From Bacteroidota bacterium (GTDB lineage: Bacteria; Bacteroidota; Bacteroidia; B-17B0; Aurantibacillaceae): 61,655 nucleotides of DNA. This document shows, piece by piece, positions 11,001 through 18,401 of the stretch. Location: NCBI GenBank assembly GCA_021155905.1, contig JAJNBG010000020.1:1-61655 (forward strand). The letters are read 5' to 3'. Every line of letters starts with the position of its first letter. Position 1 is the stretch's first letter. The notes beneath the pieces were generated by a model that had not been told where the DNA came from, did no database searches, and saw only the letters and a list, made by a program, of their open reading frames with translations. The translations under genes were made by a program, and so were the position numbers.

Positions 11001-11544
11001 GCGCCCCCGGGTAAACAGAGGTCCATGTAATGGATGAATTCACTAATAATCCGGAAGCATACATCTTTGTTGAACAACCATTTCCGATGGTGTCATCCGG
11101 AGACACACCCGGAGCAGCAATAGATGTAATCGCGTAAGTATTGATGTTATTTCCCGGCTTGCAAAACGTTAACGAATAAGGGCCTGGGCCGTTCAAACAT
11201 AAAGGCGATCCAACGGCCACAGGTGGTCCGCAATTAATCTGGTAAAATAAAGCGCCCGGTGGGACTGCACCTGAAGCAATTTGAAAATTAATAGCAACTG
11301 CTAACGGAGAAAGCAAAATTTTAAATTCAACACATTTATCGGGCGCAGTAGTTCCGCAACAATTACCAACCCTTGGTAAAGCGGAAGAAGTCCAAGTGCC
11401 GTTAGGACTCGCGGAAAGATCAACATTAAAAAAAGGGGTAACCGGATCGCAATTGCCTGAAGGCTGAGAAATCGCTATTTTTGCCAGTAATACAAAAAAC
11501 AGTGGGAATAATTTATATGAGATAGTATCGGAAAATAATTTCAT
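5077..11544 (-). CDS. Giant SprB/PKD-repeat surface protein, T9SS type-B cargo
   Basis: Secreted adhesin-like protein of 2155 residues. A signal peptide (about 1-26) is followed by a unique N-terminal domain with many cysteines (to about 240), Ig-like/PKD-like repeats, then some 14 SprB-type repeats of 70-80 residues (about 410-1470) built on the pattern 'ASGG..PYTYLWSNG ... AGNYSVTVTD..GC', then about eight PKD domains (about 1480-2050) with 'WSWDFGD' signatures. The last ~95 residues (VPNAFTPGS... to HVTLLK) are the gliding-motility/CHU_C type-B sorting domain recognised by T9SS. It is convergent with porW, itself a T9SS component. Probable role: adhesion or gliding at the cell surface. An internal duplication of about 1.6 kb is visible. 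Confidence 0.92.
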   Translation of the reverse strand: MKLFSDTISYKLFPLFFVLLAKIAISQPSGNCDPVTPFFNVDLSASPNGTWTSSALPRVGNCCGTTAPDKCVEFKILLSPLAVAINFQIASGAVPPGALFYQINCGPPVAVGSPLCLNGPGPYSLTFCKPGNNINTYAITSIAAPGVSPDDTIGNGCSTKMYASGLLVNSSITWTSVYPGAQGSYNSYLSCTTGCDSTVVTAQSGAPAYVDYMVCGQPAAGACVSSGLFCDTVRIHFSPPIINTITPNPAIFCANNPAGIVLTGNVNGGVPPYTYAWTNGANGTGAVVGTTLNYTATTGGNYSLIVYDKNYPACPPQISNITVTVSPSPTISAGPDQTLCGTSVNLAGSVSGATGGIWSGGNGSFSPANTSQNAVYTPTQAELLSGTIILTFSSTGNGACIGVSDQVIIKIAPPIAVQLNAPSVVCFGQTANITSSVTGGFAPYTYSWSNGQTTSSIYNLTAGTYSVSINSTSGAGCSTSSVITIASNPQVTVVTSPNNSVSCGTFATISATASGGSGTLTYLWSNGAQSSSTNVYSGTYVVTVTDALGCTGTNSVTVLASNSALVSSINQPTVLCNGGTITLNVSASGGFGGYSYLWSNNATSNSIVVGSGNYCATVTDGGGCISSSCVSVIQNSPINISMPAPQTVCYGAATTLNPFVSGGQLPYTYSWSNGQNGTALTAVAGNYVLVIMDAIGCTTSASVAINQAPPINAVVNSTLTSCFGSSDGKASVVAAGGTLPYYYSWSPYGGSSSTANGLLAGNFSVTVIDGLGCSLTSSITVNQPAPLNVSVTVNNHVSCYGGNNGSATAYPSGGTAGYTYLWMPGGSTAQTPANLSAGNYIVSVTDSKGCFQTSQTSIVQPGAALTSSLIGVSSTSCFGSSTGSATITGVGGSLPYSYQWLPSGATTAIATNLSAGSHTVTTTDINFCTTQQIITVGQPSPLTATVSLVNNVSCFGGNNGSANVNVSGGTSPYFYSWNTAPTQTTQVAGNLPSGNYSVTVTDFKNCVVTTSAVTVSQPSVLTVTATPAALISCSAAIAVSSSASGGNGSYTYSWSNGSNTQNISVYSGNYTVTVTDNLGCTATSTVAVQAANNALTASIVQPANLCYGTSTTVSVSASGGFGGFSYLWDNNVTGSSQVVQAGTHCVNVTDAGGCITSACVNVIQNQPVIASISTPPVICPLGTTTVIASVSGGQAPYSFLWNNGVTTSTISAGVGIYTVTVSDVTGTSCSNSATVAVVTETPLTLFTGSTNVGCFGGTNGTASVYASGGMPGYTYLWSVNSATTSIIGNLSAGSYSVLVTDNIGCTKSANVIISQPLSAVGAITSNTNITCNAESNGAVSVTGLGGTPPYYYYWDPTGASTQTLTGLPAGIYSVIVADSTGCFTSSTVSVTEPSQITILTQTIASTCGYSNASATVTPSGGGGVYTYTWSPTGGNNSTISNVMAGNYTVSVLDNLGCLKQFPVVLPSIISTASPGFSINTVCLNSPSSFTDLSVKGNDSIVSWSWDFNDPLSGSSNFSLLQNPTHIYTSVGSYSPVLTIQTAIGCISSFSLGVPFYPVPNPGFLLNSICANSSISFTNTSQISPGSITSYDWNFGDPGSGINDSSSVLNPVHFYSSPGVFTITLTTTSNNNCVTSVTHTLTVFALPSASFTASSGCLNSNTQFTNLSTSNYIKWYWNFGDASPIDSTTISPAHNFTISGTYSVVLTTMSSNHCFNSDTLDLDIYPNPVANFNAPNVCSNKIVTFTDLSSVGTGTISSWEWDFGDFSAININQNPTHNFTSPGVFNISFTVTSSYGCLATTSKTVGVFPLPVANFSVSNACLNLTSQFTDTSIPGPGATIQSWLWAFGDGSPINTTQAPTHIYALTGVFNPTLVATNSFGCKDTISIPVTIYPNPTVSFIIDDTSGCAVFCPRFTDTSTPAGILTTWEWNFGDNTGIVGTQNPVHCFTTTGTYSISLKGTTANGCTSVSNQNTAISIHPLPVASFSFTPNEATTSNPEISFTNTSTNAVSWSWYFGDNSELLNTTVDIVHAYENGGDYCINLVAFNQYGCSNRATACLKIEQDFTFYVPNAFTPGSTRGVNDFFTGYGTNIDKFEMWIFDRWGEKIYHTTDINSGWDGKAKQSSNIAKQEVYVYKIEVTDFRGNLHKYVGHVTLLK
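7140..10320 (-). repeat. SprB-type tandem repeat region with higher-order duplication
   Basis: Within the giant adhesin, degenerate repeats of roughly 210-240 bp encode SprB modules. Two blocks are more alike than neighbouring units: one starts near 10060 and the other near 8466, both containing an ASGGFGG(Y/F)SYLW unit followed by a GC(I/C)(S/T)S.CV.VIQN unit. The offset is about 1.6 kb, so a set of several modules was duplicated together. Boundaries are approximate. Confidence 0.7.
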
Positions 11545-11560
11545 TTTGTCGCTAAAAAGA

Positions 11561-11568
11561 CAAATTTA
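11561..11568 (-). promoter_or_regulatory. Putative -7 box of the giant adhesin gene
   Basis: Minus-strand TAAATTTG matches TAnnTTTG and lies 16 bp before the ATG at 11544. No convincing -33 element is seen. Confidence 0.35.
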
Positions 11569-11723
11569 ATCTAAATGTGCATAATTTTAGCATAATTGGC
11601 TCAATCAAAACGACCTTTTAATCATCTGCAACATTCTCTCCAGATTAGCTACAGAATTGAGCAAAAATAAATGTAAAATAAATAAATGGATAATTATTAT
11701 ATTCGTAATTCAAAACAGAGAAC

Positions 11724-12134
11724 ATGTTTCAAAAAGTAAATAAATCCACGGCCGTTGATAGTTCATCCATTAATTTGATTGGCAACGGAACATTCATTAC
11801 AGGAGATATCAATTCTAACGGAGACGTGAGAATCGACGGGACGTTGAAAGGAAATATCTCCATTTCTGGTAAACTGGTCGTTGGCCCATCCGGAAATATT
11901 GAAGGAAATATCATTTGCCAAAATGCTGATATTTCAGGGGAAATTCATGGAAAAATTAATGTAAGTGAATTGCTTTCTTTGAAGGCAAGTGCAAAACTAT
12001 TAGGAGACATCGTTACAACGAAAATTTCCATTGAACCAAATGCCACATTTACAGGCACCTGTAGTATGGGCGCCGTTGTAAAAAACATATCCAATGTCAG
12101 CGAATCCAGAGAAAAAGCCCCGCAAACCGCTTAG
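11724..12134 (+). CDS. Bactofilin (polymer-forming cytoskeletal protein)
   Basis: Bactofilin family: short proteins whose central right-handed beta-helix (about residues 25-115, with repeating short hydrophobic/glycine strands such as GTLKGNISISGKLVVGPSG) polymerises without nucleotide into filaments at the membrane, organising cell-wall enzymes. N- and C-terminal tails are polar. Length 136 residues is typical. Its last 41 bp overlap the start of the AtpZ gene in another frame, so the two are coupled. In many Bacteroidota this bactofilin leads into atpZ and the atp operon; here atpB has moved away. Confidence 0.9.
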   Translation: MFQKVNKSTAVDSSSINLIGNGTFITGDINSNGDVRIDGTLKGNISISGKLVVGPSGNIEGNIICQNADISGEIHGKINVSELLSLKASAKLLGDIVTTKISIEPNATFTGTCSMGAVVKNISNVSESREKAPQTA

Positions 12135-12324
12135 CGCCTACGCTAAATATAGCGCACTGGGAATTCAAATGGCTGTTATCATTGGCGGTGGCTGTTACGG
12201 AGGTTATAAACTGGATGAATATTACAAAAACAATACGCCTGGTTTTACCATTGTTCTAAGCCTGGTATCGATTGGCATAGCAATGTATGTCGTTTTAAAA
12301 GATTTTATTAAGCCCCAACCCTAG
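12094..12324 (+). CDS. AtpZ/AtpI family ATP synthase accessory protein
   Basis: Small (76 residues) two-helix membrane protein: a basic N-terminus (ANPEKKPRKPL), helix 1 about 22-40 with IIGGGCYGGYKLDEYY, and helix 2 about 49-68. This is the AtpZ pattern, a proposed cation channel or assembly factor for the F0 ring, normally encoded just before atpI/atpB. It begins inside the bactofilin gene (41 bp overlap), and its TAG stop overlaps the GTG of the next gene by one base, so all three are translationally coupled. Confidence 0.85.
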   Translation: MSANPEKKPRKPLSAYAKYSALGIQMAVIIGGGCYGGYKLDEYYKNNTPGFTIVLSLVSIGIAMYVVLKDFIKPQP

Positions 12325-12704
12325 TGGAAAACAAAAAAAAATACTATTTCCAGTTTACTATCGTTTGTATAGGTTCGTTGCTCCTTGCCTACGGGCTTAG
12401 CCAAATACAAAATCGTTATTTCAGCACGAACCATTTTTGGATCCCGACTCTTTTTTTTGCTTTAAGTACCCTTGGAACAAATGCGCTGCTCACTAAATCG
12501 GATAAAACATCCAAAGAATTTGTATTCAAGACGCTTGCGCTGAGCATGGCGCGTTTATTAGTGTGTATGATTTTTGTGTTCGTTTACTCACTGATTAATA
12601 AAGAACAAGCCCTGGCATTTACCTGTCATTTCATGATACAGTATCTCATCTTTACCGTTTTTGAAATTTCATTTCTCTTGAAATACATAAAACAAGCCAG
12701 TTAA
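12324..12704 (+). CDS. AtpI-like four-helix membrane protein
   Basis: 126 residues with four predicted membrane helices (about 10-26, 38-54, 70-90, 97-118). The start is GTG at 12324, overlapping the upstream stop as TAGTG. Position right after AtpZ and the four-helix layout match the poorly conserved AtpI-type protein (assembly chaperone of the c-ring) that precedes atpB in Bacteroidota. Sequence identity to AtpI is weak by eye, so the call depends mainly on context and topology. Confidence 0.65.
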   Translation: MENKKKYYFQFTIVCIGSLLLAYGLSQIQNRYFSTNHFWIPTLFFALSTLGTNALLTKSDKTSKEFVFKTLALSMARLLVCMIFVFVYSLINKEQALAFTCHFMIQYLIFTVFEISFLLKYIKQAS

Positions 12705-12758
12705 ATTTATATCAAACCTATTAACACTTTTAAACAGGGCTTATTGTTACATAATTCC

Positions 12759-12766
12759 TATTTTTG
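12759..12766 (+). promoter_or_regulatory. Putative -7 promoter box of the C1 peptidase gene
   Basis: TATTTTTG, identical to the boxes at 2349 and 14044. It ends 2 bp before the first possible ATG (12769), too close for that codon to be in the transcript's body, and 26 bp before the ATG at 12793. This favours the later start. Confidence 0.45.
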
Positions 12767-12792
12767 TCATGCACCAAAAATCAAATTTACTT

Positions 12793-13977
12793 ATGAAACA
12801 TTTACTAGTATTTGCTATTGCCATTTGTTCTATTTCTCTGAATGCGCAAACTCAGGCTCCGTATCAGGGGCCTTTAACCAATATGAAGGGAAGCGATTAT
12901 AAATTTACCGTTGTAAAAACCCTGGATGCAAACGCTGTCCAAAATCAGGGACAAACAGGGACTTGCTGGTCTTTTTCTTCGATGTCATTTTTTGAAAGTG
13001 AATTGATCAGAATGGGAAAGGGAAAGGAATTTAATTTAGCGGAGATGTATATTGCCCGTAAAGCATATCCTTTAAAAGCAGATAACTACCTTCGTATGCA
13101 TGGCCGTGCTAATATGGCTGAAGGCGGTGGATTCTCGGATGTAGTAAACGTAATCCGCAGATATGGAATGGTGCCGGAGGAAGTCTATACAGGTAAAAAG
13201 AATCCAAAAGATCAGCACAATCATGCCGTACTTGAAGCAACTTTAAAAGGAATTGTTTCCGCATCTGCCGATGATAAAAATAACAAGATTGATTTCGAAG
13301 CAGTACATCAAACCATTGAAAGCACATGCGATGCTTTTCTCGGAAAAGCTCCGGAAAAATTCACGTACAAAGGAAAAGAGTATACGCCAAAAACATACGC
13401 TGAGGCTACAGGAATTAACCCGGACGATTATGTGTTTTTAACGTCCTTTACCCATCATCCTTTCTACAGCAAATTTACCCTGGAAGTTCCTGATAACTGG
13501 AACTGGGACCAGATGTATAACCTGCCGCTAAACGAATTTCAGGAAGTTATGCAAAGCTCCATTAATAATGGTTTTTCATTTGCATGGGCAGCGGACGTGA
13601 GCGAAAAAGGATTTCGTTTTAAAGATGGTTTAGCAATTGTTCCTGAAATTCCAATTTCTGAAATGAGTGATGAAGAAAAAGCAGAACTTGTAAGAAAGCC
13701 TCATGCTCAGTTCAAAGTTACACAGGAAAACCGTCAGTTAGCATTTGATAATTACGAAACACAGGATGATCACGGAATGCATGTTGTTGGTTTGGTTAAA
13801 GATCAAAATGCTACCCCTTATTACATTGTAAAAAACTCCTGGGGTAAAGACCGTAATGAATGCGATGGCTATTTTTATGCATCAGAAAGTTATGTTTTAT
13901 ATAAAACAACCAGCATCATGCTGCACAAAAAAGCAATTCCAGCTGCTATTGCAAAAAAACTGGGTATTGCACAGTAA
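12793..13977 (+). CDS. Secreted C1-family cysteine peptidase (bleomycin hydrolase/PepC-like)
   Basis: Papain-fold aminopeptidase of the C1B (PepC/bleomycin hydrolase) group. The triad and oxyanion residue are all visible: Gln52 and Cys58 in NQGQTGTCWSFSS, His in DDHGMHVVGL, and Asn in VKNSWG. Start chosen at 12793 rather than 12769: it gives a clean signal peptide (MKHLLVFAIAICSISLNAQ) and fits the upstream -7 box. Unlike cytosolic PepC, this form is exported to the periplasm or outside, as is common for Bacteroidota homologues. It is monocistronic, ending in a strong terminator. Confidence 0.9.
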   Translation: MKHLLVFAIAICSISLNAQTQAPYQGPLTNMKGSDYKFTVVKTLDANAVQNQGQTGTCWSFSSMSFFESELIRMGKGKEFNLAEMYIARKAYPLKADNYLRMHGRANMAEGGGFSDVVNVIRRYGMVPEEVYTGKKNPKDQHNHAVLEATLKGIVSASADDKNNKIDFEAVHQTIESTCDAFLGKAPEKFTYKGKEYTPKTYAEATGINPDDYVFLTSFTHHPFYSKFTLEVPDNWNWDQMYNLPLNEFQEVMQSSINNGFSFAWAADVSEKGFRFKDGLAIVPEIPISEMSDEEKAELVRKPHAQFKVTQENRQLAFDNYETQDDHGMHVVGLVKDQNATPYYIVKNSWGKDRNECDGYFYASESYVLYKTTSIMLHKKAIPAAIAKKLGIAQ

Positions 13978-13992
13978 GCGTTAAATTAAACT

Positions 13993-14037
13993 AATTAAGA
14001 ACCCTTAGTGAAAAACTTTCGCTAAGGGTTCTTAATT
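13993..14037. terminator. Strong bidirectional-looking terminator
   Basis: Perfect 16-bp inverted repeat AATTAAGAACCCTTAG / CTAAGGGTTCTTAATT at 13993-14008 and 14022-14037. The stem can extend inward through TGAAA/TTTCG to a short loop. It follows the C1 peptidase stop by 16 bp and is trailed by TTTTA. Confidence 0.85.
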
Positions 14038-14043
14038 TTATAT

Positions 14044-14051
14044 TATTTTTG
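14044..14051 (+). promoter_or_regulatory. Putative -7 promoter box of the coiled-coil membrane protein gene
   Basis: TATTTTTG, third copy of this octamer in a just-upstream position; it lies immediately after the terminator and 19 bp before the ATG at 14071. Confidence 0.45.
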
Positions 14052-14070
14052 AGAAAATATATATTTGGTA

Positions 14071-14991
14071 ATGGAGGAGAATACATCAAACGAGAATCGT
14101 AAAAAGTCAGGTTTACTATGGATCTTAATTGCTTTATTGGCAATTACTAATGGCGTTACATTCTGGATGTACTGGCAGGAAAAAAACAAAGCGGCAAACG
14201 AAATTGTGGTTAAAGAACAGGTGATTGTTGAACGCGATAATGTAAAAGGAGAACTATTACAACTGCAAAAAGATTTTGAGACTCTGCAAACAAATGACAA
14301 AGCATTGCAGGCTGATATAGATGCTAAAAAAGCGGAGATTGCTCAGTTGTTAGAAGATGCCGAAAAACATAAAGGTGATGCCTATATCATTTCGAAACTA
14401 AAAAAAGAATCAGAAACATTGCGTATGATCATGAGAGGCTATGTGAGAACCATCGACTCTTTAGGCACCTTAAATAAAAACCTGATTGTCGAAAAAGATA
14501 ATGTTTTAAAAGAACTGGATAGTGAGAAAGGAAAAACCACGACGCTGAATAAAGAAAAAGATGATCTGAAAGCAACCATCCAAAAAGGTTCTATTTTATC
14601 CTGTTCAAACATAGTAGCGAAAGGTGTTAAATTCAAGAGCGGTGGAAAAAAAGAAAGTGAAACCAATAAAGCTTCCCGCGTTCAAAAAATTAAAATCTCT
14701 TTTACTTTGGGAGAAAACAAAATAGCAAAAGCCGGAGAAAAAACGGTATTCATTCGTGTCGTTACACCTGATGGAAAAGAAATGGCAAAAAGTTATGACG
14801 ATAATTACCGTTTTAGCTTTGATAAATCCAGTGGTTATTTTGCAGGAAAACAGAGTCTGAATTATGCGAATACAGAAATCAGCGGTGTTGCTTATTGCGA
14901 AGGACAAGGTGAATTAGTGCCGGGCAATTACATCATTGAAATTTCATGTGACGGAACCATTATTGGCGGCACCAGTTTAAGATTGGATTAG
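14071..14991 (+). CDS. Membrane-anchored coiled-coil protein, function unknown
   Basis: Probable start is ATG 14071; the TTG two codons earlier is less likely. A short cytoplasmic N-terminus (EENTSNENRKKSG) precedes one membrane helix (about 16-36), then a long coiled coil (about 40-175, heptads rich in E/K/L), then a globular beta-rich C-terminal domain (about 185-306) with phrases such as FIRVVTPDGKEM and VPGNYIIEISCDG, resembling a small carbohydrate- or ligand-binding sandwich. I do not recognise the family. It converges with the FUSC gene, overlapping its stop by 4 bp. Confidence 0.7.
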   Translation: MEENTSNENRKKSGLLWILIALLAITNGVTFWMYWQEKNKAANEIVVKEQVIVERDNVKGELLQLQKDFETLQTNDKALQADIDAKKAEIAQLLEDAEKHKGDAYIISKLKKESETLRMIMRGYVRTIDSLGTLNKNLIVEKDNVLKELDSEKGKTTTLNKEKDDLKATIQKGSILSCSNIVAKGVKFKSGGKKESETNKASRVQKIKISFTLGENKIAKAGEKTVFIRVVTPDGKEMAKSYDDNYRFSFDKSSGYFAGKQSLNYANTEISGVAYCEGQGELVPGNYIIEISCDGTIIGGTSLRLD

Positions 14992-17195
14992 GTCAAAATC
15001 CGGCGTGTTTTCTGCTCATTAATCAAAGCGCACATCGTTTCTAATTCAAAAACTATTTTTTCCAATTCTACTTTTAAAAAGCTTAGCGTTTCTGTTTCTG
15101 AAAAAACTGGTGAATTTAAAATTGTTTTTATGTGTACAAATTCCGGTGGTTTTTTGGCAACCAATGGTTCGCTGATGTGCAAAGCAATCCAGTCGAAAAT
15201 TTCTGAAGCCCTATTAAAATAGTCCGTTAACTCCGTTAATGAATGGCCCTTTCCCTTGTCATTCATTATCAAAGCGATTGAGGTTATTTCCCTTGAAATC
15301 CGGATATTAACTCCTGCCATCGTGAAACTTGTATCCAGATCTTTTTGGACATGCTCCGGTTCCTGCACCATTCGTTGCACACTTGCAAAAACAACATTAT
15401 TGCTCCCTTCGGCAACTCTACGGCTTTTATTCCAGGTATCACCTTCCGGCAACTCATGATTGTAAGACTGAATAACCAGTTGCAGATAATTCTTATTATG
15501 AGATAGGGACTTTACCATCAACGATGGAAAACGTTCTTTTTCCCACATTGGCCAAAACACATAACTAACAAAAAGAGCCAACATAGCCCCAATCAGAGTA
15601 GACAATACTCTCCAGCCAATTAATTCCCAGGACGCCTGTTGAGAAAGTTGCATCAACACTACCATCATGATCGTTGTGAAAAATACACCGATTTTATAAT
15701 TGTTTCGCAAAAAATAAGCAACGAAAAAAGAAACGATGACTAACAATCCAACAAAAGCCTCATGCGGCAACGGCAATAACATAATCACTCCTCCCAATAT
15801 AATACCTGTGACTGTTCCGACAATACGTTCAATACCTTTCTTCCTGGTAGCTCCAAAATAAGGTTGAACAACGATCATCATCGTTAAGGCAATCCAATGT
15901 CCATGATCAATTTCGAAGAATTTATAAATAAACACACCCATGCACAAACCAATTGCCACACGTAAGGCATAAGTAAAATGCTGGGAATTGAAGTTAAACG
16001 CCTCCTGTAATAACTCCAGTAAAGCTCTTGGCTTTAATCCTACTAAAAAATTATTAAAGGATAATTTATAATTTTCAAGGTAATCGCTTTTTTTCAAATT
16101 GAGTTTCTCTTCCACCTGTAAAATGGTTTGTAGCAAATAACCGTACGATTTTCGAAGAGTTTCTGTCAAATGATGTAAGGCCAGCTTATCTTTCTCATCT
16201 AAATTCAATTCTTCACTGGCTTCCGCCAGCAGCTCTATGGCAATCTCACAACGTTTTGTCCGGATCTTTGCAAGGGTCAGGTCTTCTACCCTGAACGTAA
16301 ACATGACAATGGATAACCTTGCGCTGGCCTGAGCAAACGATGATAAGGTTTTGTATAAGACAGAATCTTTTATTTTTTGAAATTCAGAATGTGTCAGTGT
16401 TTCAAGTTCCTCGTGCATACTGTTTAAGGTAGCAGCAAATAAAGATGATGTCCTTCTTAATTCCATCATCATATCATAATGTTGAGCTTTTAAACGCGTC
16501 TTTTCGGTTTGCCTTCTGGAAAATAATTTAATAGACTGGTTGATCATTTCCCTGATTTCAATTTCCTTTTCAATTACTTTTACGTGTTCGATGGTGTCGC
16601 CGGAGGAATGCTTTCGTATCATAATATCTAAAAAGTCAGTATTCGCCTTCCAGATCTTTGCAACCGAACGTCTCAACGGGTTGGACGGCCTGAACGGAAA
16701 AGAAATGATTGTAATAATGACGGACCAGGTGGCGCCGGCCAAAACGTAAAAGCTGTAATCTAAAGACTCGCTAAAATTTACAGGATTCGACAATCCAAAT
16801 AAAAAGAAAAAACCGGTGGCTACACCTATGGTCGCGCCATAATTACTCCAGTTCCTGATCAGTGCAGCGAACATCCCTATAATGAACATAGCAATAATAG
16901 AACCTGCTACTGATTTTGCCGTATTCATTCCAACTATCGCTGATAAAAATATCAATGCGCCTTCTATGCACTGAATAATAATTTTTTTATAATGTGGGCC
17001 ACGGTAATCAACTAAAGCTAACATATACGCCCCAAAAGCCATCCAGATCACATGATAAGAAAACCCTTTCCATAAAGGAACAACAATCAACGGAACATTT
17101 AAAGCAAGTACAACCCGGAAGGCCCAACTGATAGTTGGCTCAAAATACTCCTGTTTTAAAATTGTATTTAACTGCTGTATGGGTTTAAATCGCAT
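14988..17195 (-). CDS. FUSC/YccS-like membrane transporter protein
   Basis: Inner-membrane protein with the FUSC (fusaric acid resistance) architecture: a first membrane block (about 25-170), a helical cytoplasmic domain (about 175-410), a second membrane block (about 415-545) containing the family's signature near GHWIALTMMIVVQPYFGATRK, and a second cytoplasmic domain to residue 735. Family members resemble aromatic-acid efflux components, but the real substrate of YccS-type proteins is unknown. It is single-gene, flanked by a hairpin shared with the next convergent or downstream unit at 17266-17307. Confidence 0.88.
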   Translation of the reverse strand: MRFKPIQQLNTILKQEYFEPTISWAFRVVLALNVPLIVVPLWKGFSYHVIWMAFGAYMLALVDYRGPHYKKIIIQCIEGALIFLSAIVGMNTAKSVAGSIIAMFIIGMFAALIRNWSNYGATIGVATGFFFLFGLSNPVNFSESLDYSFYVLAGATWSVIITIISFPFRPSNPLRRSVAKIWKANTDFLDIMIRKHSSGDTIEHVKVIEKEIEIREMINQSIKLFSRRQTEKTRLKAQHYDMMMELRRTSSLFAATLNSMHEELETLTHSEFQKIKDSVLYKTLSSFAQASARLSIVMFTFRVEDLTLAKIRTKRCEIAIELLAEASEELNLDEKDKLALHHLTETLRKSYGYLLQTILQVEEKLNLKKSDYLENYKLSFNNFLVGLKPRALLELLQEAFNFNSQHFTYALRVAIGLCMGVFIYKFFEIDHGHWIALTMMIVVQPYFGATRKKGIERIVGTVTGIILGGVIMLLPLPHEAFVGLLVIVSFFVAYFLRNNYKIGVFFTTIMMVVLMQLSQQASWELIGWRVLSTLIGAMLALFVSYVFWPMWEKERFPSLMVKSLSHNKNYLQLVIQSYNHELPEGDTWNKSRRVAEGSNNVVFASVQRMVQEPEHVQKDLDTSFTMAGVNIRISREITSIALIMNDKGKGHSLTELTDYFNRASEIFDWIALHISEPLVAKKPPEFVHIKTILNSPVFSETETLSFLKVELEKIVFELETMCALINEQKTRRILT

Positions 17196-17265
17196 TATGA
17201 AATTTACGCGCCAAAGGTAACAAGTGCAATCCGATTTTTACTTTTAAATGTTTCATAATTACTGC

Positions 17266-17307
17266 AATTAAAAAAGCCTTTGATGTTTGTCAAAGGCTTT
17301 TTTAATT
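17266..17307. terminator. Rho-independent terminator
   Basis: Perfect 18-bp inverted repeat, AATTAAAAAAGCCTTTGA (17266-17283) and its complement at 17290-17307, six-base loop TGTTTG, with T/A tracts on both sides. On the minus strand it ends the 186-residue gene, whose stop codon overlaps it, and insulates the FUSC gene. Confidence 0.85.
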
Positions 17308-17866
17308 ATTTCTTAGGCGTTGCTTTTTTAGCTGATTTTTTCTTTTTTGGAGGCTCGGCGCTCACTTCACCTATTTTCAATTCTTCGACCGGCTTTTGCT
17401 TCACGGCCACTTTTCCCTTGATCACTTTGGTTTCGCGGTCAGGTTTTTCACATGTTTTGATTGTATCTTTTTGCGTCGGCAATGCTCTTACGCCTCCCAT
17501 AATTGCTGTTGGTCTTACTTCCACATCTCCTTTCAAGTGATCAGTCGTTTGGCCGGTTGCAGACGATGCGCCAAAAAGCCACATACCAAAAGTAAAATAA
17601 ACAATCACCGCAAATCGTTTGGTAAAATTAAATTCTTTAAACTCATTGAAAAATGCATCGAAACTCAATGAAGTTAACTGTTGTGTTTCAAAACGCCCGC
17701 AAACCTTTTCATTTTGCTTTAACTCAAAAAAAATTTTTATCTCATCGAGCGATTTTGCACTGAAATCAATGACTGTTTTGACGCATTTTCCGCAAAAGGC
17801 TCCCTGCTCATTTAGCGTCATTGATTCCCAGTTTTCATGGCAGGGTTTTTTAATTGATATTTCCAT
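17306..17866 (-). CDS. Membrane protein with N-terminal Cys-rich motif, unknown function
   Basis: 186 residues. The N-terminus carries a motif seen in many Bacteroidota hypothetical proteins: PCHENWESMT....G.FCGKC.K.VIDFS, then VCGRF; Cys9, Cys25, Cys28 and Cys56 could bind a metal or Fe-S cluster. One membrane helix follows (about 83-104), then a periplasmic tail rich in Lys/Pro ending KKKKSAKKATPKK. The stop codon lies within the terminator stem. No function is known to me; the cysteine layout suggests a redox or metal sensor at the membrane. Confidence 0.6.
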   Translation of the reverse strand: MEISIKKPCHENWESMTLNEQGAFCGKCVKTVIDFSAKSLDEIKIFFELKQNEKVCGRFETQQLTSLSFDAFFNEFKEFNFTKRFAVIVYFTFGMWLFGASSATGQTTDHLKGDVEVRPTAIMGGVRALPTQKDTIKTCEKPDRETKVIKGKVAVKQKPVEELKIGEVSAEPPKKKKSAKKATPKK

Positions 17867-17922
17867 ACTTGTATTTTTAGATACAGATGCAATAAAAAAC
17901 TCAATTCCATAAAATTAATATT

Positions 17923-18312
17923 TTATTCAGGGAATATATGCATGTATATAATCCTGGACAGTTTATAGTTCTTCAGGGAAAAAAGACAGATGACCGCCAA
18001 AATGATTAAAACGACAGCAATCGTCGGAAGATCGGGAAAGACCATGTATAAGAGTATAAAAGTCACAATGCCTTGAAAAACTGCCAACCCGTAACTAATA
18101 TACATGGCTCCTAAAAAATATCCCGGTTCCCTGTCAAAATGATAATGGCAGTTATTGCATTCTTCCTTCATCACGGGAAGTTGAAAAAACTTTTTCTTTT
18201 TTTCGTACACCTCTCCCTCTCCGCAATTCGGACATTTTTCTTTTAAAATTCTGCTAATCAGACTTCCTTTTACTTTTTTAATCTTCTCTTTCATCATTAT
18301 CGTTTTATGCAT
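17923..18312 (-). CDS. DUF983 family protein
   Basis: 129 residues; the true start could be any of Met1, Met6 or Met7. Two CxxC pairs (CPNCGEG and CNNCHYHF) form a zinc-ribbon-like N-terminal region, followed by REPGYFLGAMYISYG, the signature of DUF983, and two membrane helices (about 65-115). The family is found in Proteobacteria and Bacteroidota, often near respiratory genes; the role is unknown. It is divergent from the AraC regulator with about 90 bp between. Confidence 0.85.
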   Translation of the reverse strand: MHKTIMMKEKIKKVKGSLISRILKEKCPNCGEGEVYEKKKKFFQLPVMKEECNNCHYHFDREPGYFLGAMYISYGLAVFQGIVTFILLYMVFPDLPTIAVVLIILAVICLFSLKNYKLSRIIYMHIFPE

Positions 18313-18401
18313 AACAAAGATAAATACGCCACCGGTGATTAATATTATAAGAGTTACGCAATAAATAGGACAATAAAGACATTTTAGGTATTTTTAAACC
18401 T

